Of a stretch of 47,500 nt of DNA, positions 25,664 to 39,242 are shown in pieces. Below the pieces are notes generated by a model that did not search any database, was not told the DNA's origin, and saw only the letters and a list, made by a program, of their open reading frames with translations. The stretch is taken from assembly GCA_002104895.1 (NCBI GenBank), contig MCFG01000049.1, forward strand, positions 20,001 through 67,500. Reading direction: 5' to 3'. The position numbers were made by a program, and so were the translations under genes. The DNA is from Anaeromyces robustus. Taxonomy: Eukaryota > Neocallimastigomycota > Neocallimastigomycetes > Neocallimastigales > Neocallimastigaceae. Positions within the stretch are counted from its first letter, which is position 1. Each line of letters opens with the position of its first letter.

Positions 25664-25706
25664 AAAGTTCCATACTTATATATATATATATATAAAATGG
25701 AACTTT
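25664..25706. terminator. Perfect 10-bp inverted repeat 90 bp downstream of APH gene
   Basis: AAAGTTCCAT (25664-25673) and ATGGAACTTT (25697-25706) are exact inverted copies around a 23-bp loop of mostly TA. The arms contain G/C in an otherwise A/T region. It could form a hairpin in the transcript's 3' end. A terminator or mRNA-stability role is only a guess; it is not followed by a T run. Confidence 0.45.
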
Positions 25707-26174
25707 AATTAATTTTTTATTGAATAAATAAAATAAATAAATAATGAAAATTATATATATAATAATTATATAATGGATTAAATAATTGATTTAACCAATC
25801 ATTTTTATATTATATATATTTTTTTAAAAAAGATTAAATTATCTTTTTTTTTTTCTAATAAAAAGTTTATTATATAAGCATTAAAACAAAAAGATATTTA
25901 CCATATACATATATATATATATATATATTTTAACTTCTATGCTTCAATATAATATTTATAAAGATAAAAAAAAATTATTCAAACATGTAAATGCTTTATT
26001 TATTCAAAAAAAGTACATAAATTTATATGTATAATATTTATTTATTTATATTTTACAATTATTCAAACAAAGAATATATATATTATACACTTAATAAAAA
26101 CAAAAAAAGTAAAATACAAATATGTTAGTTATATTTAATATAATCAAAAACCAAAAGATAAAATATAAAAGGAT

Positions 26175-26175
<1 letters not shown>

Positions 26176-26221
<46 letters not shown>

Positions 26222-26224
26222 TTT
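26176..26224. repeat. (TTTA)n microsatellite
   Basis: About 12 TTTA units, intergenic. Confidence 0.88.
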
Positions 26225-26358
26225 TACTATTTAATTTCAATTTTTAATACATATTCGTATATTGACATTCATTATTATTATATGTGGATAAATATAGATT
26301 TTAAATTTAATATAAAAATATAAAAGTATTTAGATATTTATACAACTAAAATTTTTTG

Positions 26359-26522
<164 letters not shown>

Positions 26523-27283
26523 TATTTTTTGTTTCATTCTTTTTATTAAATTTTTATATTATTTTAATCAAATATTTTAAAATTTTAAAATAGAATGTAT
26601 TGTTATACAAAATTCTAAATTTACTTTTAATATTGTTTACTAATAATTTTTATCAATTTTTTTATAAATTTTAATTATAATAAATAACTTATTTATATTA
26701 GAAAAATAAATATTTAATAAATTAATATCATCTTTTAATAAAATTTTCTTCATTATATCTTAACACGTTTATAATAAATATAATAATTTTATGTTTAAAT
26801 TTATTTATTCATTTGATAATTAATAATGTATTATAATCTATTTAGTCAAAAAAATATATATAAATGTATTTTTTTAAAAATTAATAAATTTAGTTAATTA
26901 TAGTAATTATTAATGAAATTATAATAATAATAAAAATCTAATATTTTTAGAATCAAATAATTTTTAAAAATTATAGCTAATTATAGATTTAATTGTTTTA
27001 TATTATATTATATATTATTTTAAGAATTATTTATATTAATTATTATTAATTAAATATGTTCAATTATTAAATATTAAAGGATTGAAAAAGTATATAAAGA
27101 GTAAAAAATTTCAAATTTTTATAAACTCATCCTTAAAATTATTAAAGGTGTGTCTTATATTACAGGGTAATATAGGGGAAAAAAGAGAATTTTAATAAAA
27201 CAAAAAGAATAAAAAAAAATAGTAAAAATCCCCCCAAAATTTAGCTAAAAAATCTAGTTGTAAAAAAAAATATACCAAAAAAA

Positions 27284-27415
27284 AAAAGCAAAAATACCAA
27301 ATAATAAAGTTACAAAAGCAAAAATACTAAATAAAAAGGTACAAAAAGCAAAAATACCAAATAAAAAGGTACAAAAAGCAAAAATACCAAATAAAAAGTT
27401 ACAAAAAGCAAAATA
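27284..27415. repeat. 30-bp tandem repeat, about 4.3 copies, upstream of PP2C
   Basis: Four and a bit copies of a unit with the core GCAAAAATACCAAATAAAAA followed by GGTACAAAAA. One variant has TACTAAAT and the outer copies have AGTTAC. The array ends about 100 bp before the PP2C ATG, so it lies in its promoter or 5' leader and is strongly purine/A-biased on the coding strand. Confidence 0.9.
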
Positions 27416-27513
27416 GTATTATTTATTAAAAAACAAAATAATAAAAATTTTATTAAACAAATTAAATTTTGAAATTAAAATAAAAAAAATAATACAAAAT
27501 CTTTTAAAAAAAA

Positions 27514-28863
27514 ATGACTGCAATTGATTCATACACAAACACACCAGAACTCTTTGACGTTCAGAAACTGAATGAAAAAGAGGAGGAACTTGAAATAAAA
27601 TATGGTAGTCCAAAAAAATTCCTTTTAAAGGACTTTTGTAATAAAAATGGTGCTTTTATAGTTAAATCGGATTCAACAAATACCCTTTGCAACAAAGATA
27701 GTGAGGTTCCACCAATAGGAATAGTATGGTCTGTAACCAATGAACAGGGTTATCGTAAAAGAAATGGTGAAAAAACCAATCTACATGAAAAATGTGAAGA
27801 TATGCATTGGCCACATAGAAATGAAAATTCCTTTTCAAGAATACATCCAATAAATGGTAAAACAATAAAAATGTATATATTAGCCGATGGACACGGTGGC
27901 CATGAAGCTCCGCAAATTTTCCTTGCAAGAGCTTGTGCCGCTTGTTTTAAGGTTATGGAAGATAAAGATTGGAATTTATCTAATCCAGAACAAGAAGTTG
28001 AATTAAGAAATATAATAACTGATACTTTCATATCACTAGATAAACAATTCTGTGATGAGAAAGTAAAAGAATATGAAGAATATAATAGAAATGGAAGACA
28101 AGGTAAAAAACCAGTAGATGATGGTTGCACTCTTATTGTAAATATAATATATGATGGCTATTTAATAAATGCTAATACCGGTGATTCAAGAACTGTCTTA
28201 GGATCAAAAAGGGAAAAAACTCATTTCTTACATAAAAAGACATATGAATATTATCCAGTCTTTTCATCTCTTGATCAGAGTCCTGATCATCCAGAAAAAG
28301 CTTATAATGTTTCAAATAATGGAGGTATATTCCTTTCATCAGGAGGTATTCCACGTAAGAGACCAAATATTGAACCTTTCGAAAAGAGAGGTATGGTCAC
28401 TTACCCAGAACTTGTTGGTACCCGTATTTACCGTCCATCTAATAAGCGTATTGAAGAATTAGGTATTAACCATTTGATGACACTTAATATGGGTGGTTCA
28501 ATGGGAGATCTTCTCTTCAAGATTGAACCAGCTGTTATATCTTGTCGTCCAGATGTATCAGTTGTTAAGATTGATAAATCTGTTGATAATATGCTTCTTA
28601 TCGCTACCGATGGTATTTGGGACCACTTAAACTGGCAAGAAACAGAAAAGCAAAATGAAAAAGTTATGAGTTATATTAGCAAGCAATTAAATGAAGAATC
28701 TGAAGTTAGTGAAGAACTTTTAAACAAAGTTACTTCTAAGTTAGTTAAACGTGAAAATAACCTTGAACTTTACGAACCACGTCAACGTTACGATGACTGT
28801 ACTGCATTCTTAGTCTATATTCCAGCTAGTTCTGAAAAGGAAGACTTAGAAGCCTCTAGCTAA
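27514..28863 (+). CDS. PP2C-type (PPM) Ser/Thr protein phosphatase
   Basis: Metal-dependent protein phosphatase of 449 residues in one exon. PP2C motifs in order: ADGHGGHEA (metal-binding Asp125, Gly126), GCTLIVNIIYDGYLINANTGDSR, a GGSMGD block (usually SRSFGD), LLIATDGIWD (Asp366) and a terminal DDCTAFLVY (Asp427, Asp428). All expected Mn/Mg ligands are present, so it should be active. The region at about residues 255-330 is an insertion relative to small PP2C enzymes. The N-terminus (about 1-80) is not part of the core, and no signal peptide or membrane segment is seen, so it is probably cytosolic or nuclear. Substrate unknown. The first ATG is used; it follows an A-rich leader. Codon choice changes along the gene: the 5' half is rich in ATA/AAT/TTA and the 3' third uses CGT/CTT/GTT/TAC. 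Confidence 0.93.
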   Translation: MTAIDSYTNTPELFDVQKLNEKEEELEIKYGSPKKFLLKDFCNKNGAFIVKSDSTNTLCNKDSEVPPIGIVWSVTNEQGYRKRNGEKTNLHEKCEDMHWPHRNENSFSRIHPINGKTIKMYILADGHGGHEAPQIFLARACAACFKVMEDKDWNLSNPEQEVELRNIITDTFISLDKQFCDEKVKEYEEYNRNGRQGKKPVDDGCTLIVNIIYDGYLINANTGDSRTVLGSKREKTHFLHKKTYEYYPVFSSLDQSPDHPEKAYNVSNNGGIFLSSGGIPRKRPNIEPFEKRGMVTYPELVGTRIYRPSNKRIEELGINHLMTLNMGGSMGDLLFKIEPAVISCRPDVSVVKIDKSVDNMLLIATDGIWDHLNWQETEKQNEKVMSYISKQLNEESEVSEELLNKVTSKLVKRENNLELYEPRQRYDDCTAFLVYIPASSEKEDLEASS

Positions 28864-29802
28864 ATTTTGGGGAGTAAGCTATGAGAACACAACTGTTTAA
28901 TTAATATATTCTCTTTTTTAAAAAAAATTTAAAAAAAAATTAAAAAAAAAATTATTGTTTTGAGAATATTAATCAAAACTTTAATTTGAGAAATCTTAAA
29001 TAAATAAAAAACATAAAACATAAAAAAAATTCTATTTTTTGTGTTATTAAAATTTAGTGTTAATGGTAGTGTGTATAATGTAGTATTTATTGTTATTTAT
29101 AATATTATTATTTTATGTTTTTTTTTGTGTTAAAAAAATTATAATAATTTTTACATAACAATTAAAAACCAATATTTGATTAATATAATAATTAATATTT
29201 TTACTATTTAAAATGATTTTAAATAAAATTATTTATCAAAAAAATATATGGTAATGGTAATTAAATATATAATTATAAAATATTGATATTAATGATCAGT
29301 AAACTAAAAATGTTACTAAATAATAAAATAATTTATCATGATATTTGTAAAAAATATATGGTAATTGAATTTAAAATCATAATAAAATATTGATATATTA
29401 AGGATCAGTAAAATAAAATAATGAAGTTTCCAAAAAAAAAAAAAAACTATTTATATTAAAAAAAAATGTTGAAGATAAAGCAAAAAAAAAATTAATTTAT
29501 CTATTTGTGTAACATGAGATATGATTTAATTAATTTTATTTATTTATTTTTTTATTTATTCTTTGTACACTATATTTAAATCTCATTTTATAATGGGAGA
29601 GGTTAGAAGTGTATATTACTTGTTTTTTAATATTTTTTTTTTTAATATTTTTAATATTTTTATTCTTCCTTTTTTGTTTGAATTTTATATCTATAAACAA
29701 TTAGTACATAAATATAATTTATAAATATAATTGTGGTAATATATATATAATTATATTAAAAAAAAAGAAAAAACACACATAACAATAATTTATATTTTTT
29801 TG

Positions 29803-29820
29803 GGTTAGTATATACTAACC
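29803..29820. repeat. 18-bp perfect palindrome GGTTAGTATATACTAACC
   Basis: The sequence equals its own reverse complement. It carries G/C at both ends in a region of nearly pure A/T. Possible roles are a dimeric factor site or a small stem. Nothing around it identifies one. Confidence 0.6.
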
Positions 29821-31157
29821 TTATTAATAGATCAAATACATTGGATAATTATTATATATTTAAGACTTATAAATATATAACAAGTAATTATTAATTATTT
29901 ATATTATTTTTATTATTTGATTAGAAAAAAAAATAATATAAATTCTTATGTATAAAGCATATGAAATAAACTAAAATTATTTAATTGAATAATAAACAAG
30001 AATAAATTACATTAATAAACCATAAAATAATATTTTTTGATATTATTATTATACATTAAAAATTGTTTATTATTATATATATTATACTATATTGCCAGAA
30101 ATATATACATCATTGAGATTTTATTTAGAATATTTTATATAACATAATATTAATATATTAGTAATATAATTAATTCAGATTAATTATATTACATATTTAT
30201 TATTTCAGTAATATCACAAAATATAAATAAATTTCTTTATATATAATTATATTTTTTCATTTTTTTTTTTTTAACTTTTTTACTACATTTAAAACTTTTT
30301 GAACTATATTAAGAAAATATTAATAAATAAACAAGAAGATAAATATATATAAATATTGAAAAAGAACTATTAAAGTGATGGTCGAGTGGATATTATTACA
30401 ACATAACTAATTTTAATAATTTTATATTTAATGGGAATTAATTTTTTAATAAAAGTATATTGTTACCCTTATTATAATTAAAACATGACTTTTTACTATT
30501 TAATAAAAAAGAAAAATCATTTTATTAAATATTAATTAAATAATTTATATTAAAAACATTGGTATTACATAAAGAAACTAAACAAAACTACTTTATTAGA
30601 TTGAAATGAAATATGATTTAATGTATTATATAAAAGGTTTGTTTTTCAATTTTTTTCTCTTTTGATAATTTATACTATACAATAAAATTGTAAATCATAT
30701 TAAATAATAAATTATATAAGATAATAAAATAAAATTATTATAAATTTTCCCATTTGTTATAATATAAATAAATAATTTAAAAATCATGGATGTTTTTAAT
30801 TGTAATGTCTTTTATTATTGTTATTATTATTATTATTAATAATAATTTTTCACATATTCAAAATTTTTAATATGACATATAGTTTAAAATAAAATTTTTT
30901 TTCTAACCAAATGATAACATCACATTTTCTGGGTTAGAATTTTAAAACTAAAAATAGTAACATTTGTAAAGATTCATTATTTCATTAAATTAGATACTAT
31001 TATTATCATTTTTATTCTATTATTATTTTTAAAGTTTTTAATAAATAATAGGAATAAAAATAATATTTCTTTCATGCTTTACATTTTATTCCTTTTTTTT
31101 ATTTCTAGTTCAAAGTTACTTTCTGTATTATATAGTATTAAAGTTCTTTTTTTATTA

Positions 31158-31189
<32 letters not shown>

Positions 31190-32540
31190 AAAAATTAATA
31201 TTTTTAAGTTTGTGATTTATTCCTTTATAGGATTTTGTTTTTTTTTTATCATAATTATTATAGAATCATTGATTGAAAATTTTTTGTTTTTAAATTTCCT
31301 ATTTTTTAAATATTAATAAAATTTCTATCTTTTATATTTATATTTAACTTTATTTTTTTTTGTTGGGTTATTTTAATTAAATATATAAAAATAAAAAAAA
31401 AGCAAAACAAAAAAAAATTATATAGTCATTAACATTTGATGGTTGCAAAATTGATGAAAGAAATAATTTAATTAGTTACAAATTTCTTTATCTATTTTTA
31501 TTGAATTTTTATTATTATAATTCATTATAAATAGTTAAATGATATTTAATTACATTATTTAGTTATAATAATCTTTTATTACATAATATTTATTATCTTT
31601 ACTTCATTGTTATCATCATCTTTACTATTTAGTAGTATTTAATTACTTTTTCAATAATTATTGTGTATAGATATAATATTTATTTATTTTTTTTTTTTTA
31701 ATTTATTTATTTTATTTTTTTTTTTTTAAATTTTAATTTAATTTTTTTTTGTTATTTATTAATTAAATATTTTATAATATTAATATTATATTTCTATATA
31801 TTAATTAATATATTTCTTCAATAGATAATGTGTATAGTTTTTCAAATTAATAAATTTAAATTAAAATTGTTAAGATTATATATAAATTAAATTTTAATGA
31901 GCGATTGATGATATAAACTTTATAAGGTAATTTAAGTTTATTTATTTTTTATATTTTAATATATATATTAATATATTATAATATATATTCATATGTATTA
32001 TTCACTCATATTAATAAACAATAGTTGTATTTATAATTAATATACTAAATTTACAATTATGATTTTTGTAATTTATATTTAAAATATATATGAAAATAAT
32101 AAATTATAATTAAATAAACATATGGAAGATTTCAATTATAATACAATTTAACAATATTATATTGTATATATAATATATTAATATAATAATATATGGTGTA
32201 TATAATATATAATATATTTTAAATATCGGTGATAAATGTATGTTAAATATTAAACTTAAATGTTTAATTACTTTAAAAATATATAAATAAAAATATATAT
32301 AAATAATTAAATAATTAAATAAACAAATAAATATATAATAAATAAAACAATATTTAAATAAATGTATAATAAATTATTATAGGAATTATATTAAATAATA
32401 ATAATAATATAAATAAAAAAAAAAAAAAAATAGAAATGAATAATATGAGTTTTTTATTATTATTATAATAATAAAATTTATTAATTTTTATAATTTAATA
32501 ATAATAAAATAAAAATAAAATATAAATAAAATATAATATA

Positions 32541-32546
<6 letters not shown>

Positions 32547-32590
<44 letters not shown>

Positions 32591-32595
32591 ATATA
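32547..32595. repeat. (AAAT)n microsatellite
   Basis: About 12 AAAT units, 400 bp upstream of the tubulin start. Confidence 0.88.
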
Positions 32596-32991
32596 ATAGG
32601 AATTAATATAAAAATAATTAATTGTTTTAATATATAAATTTAATTATTATTAAAAATTATTAAATAAATTTTATTAAATATAATAATAATAATAAGAAAT
32701 TAAACGTAAAAAAAAAATATATTTTTTTTTTATTTTTATTTTTTCTTTTAATAAAAAAAAAAAAAAAAAAAGAGTAAAATAATATATATTTTATTTATTT
32801 TTTTTTGTTAATAAAAAAAAAGTTTTTTTTCCTTTTAATTTTTTTTTTCTTCAAGCAGTTTAGTTCCATCAATAATTAACCAATTTTTTTTATAAAAAAT
32901 TATTTAAAAAGAATAAAGCAATAAATAAATTAATTTAAATTCACTTTCTCAATTCAATCAATAATCAATCAAACAATAAATAAATAAATAA

Positions 32992-34764
<1,773 letters not shown>

Positions 34765-36600
34765 ATTGCTTAAAGAAGAAAATCTTTGTAATATAATAAT
34801 ATATCTTTTAATATATTAATAAAAAGAAAATGATAAATAGATAATTATTATTTAATATTTAAAATGTTTTTACATATAAATTAAAGTAAAAAAGTTTATA
34901 ATAAAAACAAAAAACAAAAAAAAAAAAAAAAATGCAAAACAAAACATAAAAAATCAATCAAATATCAAAACAATAACATCATAAAACTAATATAATATAA
35001 TTAAGTCCACAAAAATAAATTCAAGATAAAAAAGAAGATTATCTTTTTTTTTTATAAACAAGATTATTTTTGGTATATGTGCCAATAAATTAATACATAT
35101 ATAGGATAAAAACTTCAATTAAAGAAAAATACAACTTTTTTTTTATTTTAAAAAATAAATAAAATATATAAAAAAATTTAAAAAAAAAAAAAAATCTAAA
35201 AAAAAAAAAAAAAAAAAAAAAAAATAAAAAAAAAAAAAAATAAAAAAAAAAAAGTAAAAAAAAATATGAATGTTATTTCTATATTTTTTGGCTTTGTGTG
35301 TGTATATAATAATGATAATAATATATTTTAATTACTAATTATTTCTTAACGTTTCTACAGTAATTTTTTTTTTTTTATTTATTAATCTATTATTTTTATA
35401 TAATAAATTATATGTATATATAAAAGTTTTATAATAATAACTATTAATAGTTATTAATGGTTATTAATTCAAAGTATATGAAAATTTTTATTTTTTTTTT
35501 ATGGTCAAATTATTTAATTATTCTAAATATTTTTATAAAATATTGGTTAAAGTAATAGTAATTTATCTGAAATAGTTATTATTAAGTGTTTAATTATAAA
35601 GATTTTATGAATGAATTTAAGATAAAATAAATATATTAATAAAAATTGATTTCAAAATTTATTGACTTCTGTAACAGTTTTAAATAAAAGTAAAAATATT
35701 GTCAATAAACTTTATTAATATATAAAAATGTCCATTTCATTGTATGAATTAGGTTAATATTTAAGAGGTTATATATAAAATTAATATAAAATAATATATT
35801 AAAATAAATATTAAAATAATTATTTTATTTTAACTAATAATTTCTTATACTTTTTTATACTTAATAAATAGATGAAAATGTTAATGGAATATTAATATCA
35901 TTAATAACTTAAATATAATACCATAAAAAAAATTTAATTTTACTAAAATATTTATTGCATTTTTTATAGAATTCATGTCAATCAATTATATTGATTATGG
36001 TTTATATTACTGTTAATTCTATTTAATAAATGTTTCATAATTTATTCTGGAAAGATTTTAATTAAAAAAAATGCAAAAATATACTTTTCCTTATTTAGAA
36101 TCTTTAATTATTCAACTAAAGTTGTGATTTTCATATAGTAAAAATATATAAAGACATAAAGATATAAATATGAAATTGTAATTAGATTTTTTTTTGCTGT
36201 ATGTATTCTTTCATTTAAATGTGAATTATGATAATATTTTTTTTATTGCTATATATTCTTTCATTTAAATATGAATTATATAGTATTTTTTCTTTTTTTT
36301 TTTTTATCGTTATATATATTTTTTAATTTTATTATATTCTTTAATTTATTGTTTTCTTTTGAAAATTTTTTTTTAATTTATCATTTTTTATTAATATAAA
36401 GTTTAATTATATGTTTAGTAATTAATTTTTTTACATTTATTAATAATTATTAATATAATTTTTTTTTTTCATTAAATGCTTAATAATATTTATTAAAAGA
36501 TACTGTAACACATTAAGATTTGTTATTTATATTGATTACATATTATTATTATTACTTTAAATTATGATAATTGTGTTTTTATTATTAAAAATAACCTCAA

Positions 36601-36601
<1 letters not shown>

Positions 36602-36650
<49 letters not shown>

Positions 36651-36830
36651 TAAATGAATAATAATGAATAATGAATAATGAATAATAAATAATGAATAAT
36701 GAATAATGAATAATGAATAATGAATAATGAATAATAAATAATGAATAATAAATAATAAATAATGAATAATGAATAATGAATAATGAATAATGAATAATGA
36801 ATAATAATAATAATAATAATAAAAATAAAC
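36602..36830. repeat. (TAA)n followed by a (TAATGAA)n heptamer array
   Basis: About 15 TAA triplets, then about 22 copies of a 7-bp TAATGAA unit with occasional TAATAAA variants, then TAA triplets again. The mixture suggests that one mutated repeat unit was amplified inside a TAA tract. Confidence 0.9.
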
Positions 36831-37217
36831 AATATAGTGTATATAAATACCTATATTAGCATTTAATTAATATTTTTAATATTTAAATAATTCATATTTA
36901 TTAATATGATATTTATGATTGTTAATATTATTTGAATTGGTTTTTTTATTTTTTTTTATTTTGGTAACTTCGTAATAAATTTAACAATATTATTAAATTA
37001 AATAAAATGAATAATATAAGGAAAGAAGTAAAATTGATAATATATAGAAAAGACTATATAACTTAGTATTTATTGATAAAAATTTAAATGTTAAATAATT
37101 AATATCAATTATTTAGCATGATATGTCTATAAAGGTAATAATTTATGAAACAATTATGAACATTGTAATAAAGATTCTATGCTTAATAATAATAAAAATA
37201 ACAATAACAATAATAAT

Positions 37218-37236
37218 TAATAATGATTGATAATTG

Positions 37237-37287
<51 letters not shown>

Positions 37288-37293
37288 GTAGTA

Positions 37294-37331
<38 letters not shown>

Positions 37332-37332
37332 T
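37218..37332. repeat. (TAA)n array with central (TAG)n
   Basis: About 35 TAA triplets interrupted by three TAG triplets near 37287. Confidence 0.9.
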
Positions 37333-38417
37333 GAATAATATTTAAAGTAATAATAAATTATTCAATATTATCATTAACAAATTTTTTTAATAGAAGAATA
37401 TAGCTACTATTTATATTATTTTTTAAAATACAAAAAACAAAAAATATGAAAAAACATGGTTGATGAATTTTAATATTATTTGATGTAAATAATTAATAAA
37501 TATATTTGATGTAAATATATTATATTTTTATAAATATTAAATGATTCATATAATGATTCAAATAATATTAAAATTTATCAACCATTTTGAAATTGTAAAA
37601 CGGCATTTTTTTTTGTAAGAGTCAAATAAATTATATATAAATTAATTCAAAACATTACATTAATATATAATGTATTGAATAAAATTTGTAACGTATTATT
37701 CATTTTTTGTATTTCCTATTTTTTCATATATAATATATATATAATATAATATTAATATATCAAATAATTATTTATTATATATATAAAATCATTATTATTC
37801 AATCAATTTATGTTAAAAAATTTTCATAATAATTATTAACTATTTATTATAATATATAATAATATATTTTTATTTATTGATGTATTAATGTATTAATATA
37901 TTATTTTTATATACTATGGCTAAATAATACATTTTTTATATTTTATTAAATTTTCATTATAAATAATGATTATATAATTAATATTTAGAATAATATATCA
38001 ATTTTATTTAGTTTATAATATTAGTGATTTAATATATTTTAATTATTAAATATTACTGAAAGTTTATTCACACATATAATAATAATATATTACATTTTAT
38101 ATTATTTATATTATACTATTATTTTTTATTGTAATAAAATTTTATAATAAAAAAAAAAGAAATTTTTTTTTTTATATAATAAATTATTTTTCTTAATTTT
38201 ATTCATTGTTAGATAAATAAAAATAAACATAAAGTAAATAAAAACGAAACAAAATAAATAATAAATTGACTTATATAATATCTTTTCAAAGACTAACAAA
38301 TCATTAATAATTAAATATTTTTATTTACTTTTATATTATTTTTTTAAATTTTTTAATAATTTGATAATTATAAAATACAATAATATATTAATTTTAAAAT
38401 AAACAAGGAAAAGTAAA

Positions 38418-38543
38418 ATGTCATCACCAAACAATTTCATTGGTATTGCTAATCTTCCAAATCAAAGACATAAGATTGTTTCCAGAAAGGGTGCCCATTT
38501 CACCATTATGGTTGTTGGTAAGATATCAAAATAAAACAAAAGT

Positions 38544-38575
<32 letters not shown>

Positions 38576-38687
38576 CCATTCTTGTTTTTATCATATTTTT
38601 ATTTATATTACATATTTAAAACATAAATGAATTAAACAAGTAAATAAATATTACTTGGAAGATAAACAATGAAAGCTCTTTAAATAA

Positions 38688-38738
<51 letters not shown>

Positions 38739-39186
38739 AAAATAAAAATAATATAAAAACAAAATAAAATATGAATTGAGATATTTTATAGATTTATCGT
38801 ATATATAAACAATGATTTTTCAAAATAAATAAACATTAAGGATTTTCTGTTTATTATTTACATATTGAAACTCAATGTCAAATAATCACTCTATTCAATT
38901 ATTATTAAAAATAAGGAAATGCATTTAAAATAAACGTAATAACTCGGAAATTGTGAATATTAAAATTATAATGTTTATGCTAAAATTATTAGAATTTATT
39001 TTCATTCAATACTTTGTTTATAGAAATTAATATAATTTTATTATTAATTTCCATAAAGTATTTTTCCTTGTTATTTAAATCATTGATTATCAATTTATAT
39101 AAGCATATAAATTCTTGTAAATGATAAATAAAATAGGTATAAACAACAAAGACAAAAGTAATAAAATATAATAATGTCAAGTGTAA

Positions 39187-39242
<56 letters not shown>

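Larger units (their letters stand above)
34765..38417. other. Gene-poor A/T-rich region between tubulin and septin
   Basis: About 3.6 kb. Poly-A blocks lie at about 35173-35255, with (TAA)n, (TAATGAA)n and (TAA)n arrays at 36602-36830 and 37218-37332. A near-duplicate of about 45 bp (TGTATTCTTTCATTTAAAT and similar) occurs at about 36195-36235 and 36247-36285. No gene signal. The 91-residue open frame at 36557-36832 is the repeat read as Tyr/Ile/Phe. Confidence 0.6.

Noticed and set aside
30375-30405. GGTCGAGTGG resembling a D-arm of a Ser/Leu tRNA
   Set aside because: No acceptor stem, anticodon arm or T-arm with the right spacing can be drawn in the flanking A/T sequence.
31074-31316. 80-residue hydrophobic open frame
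   Set aside because: Phe/Leu/Ile-rich translation of T-rich DNA with long homopolymers; no sign of codon structure or conserved motif.
36557-36832. 91-residue Tyr/Ile/Phe open frame on the minus strand
   Set aside because: It is a direct reading of the TAA and TAATGAA arrays.
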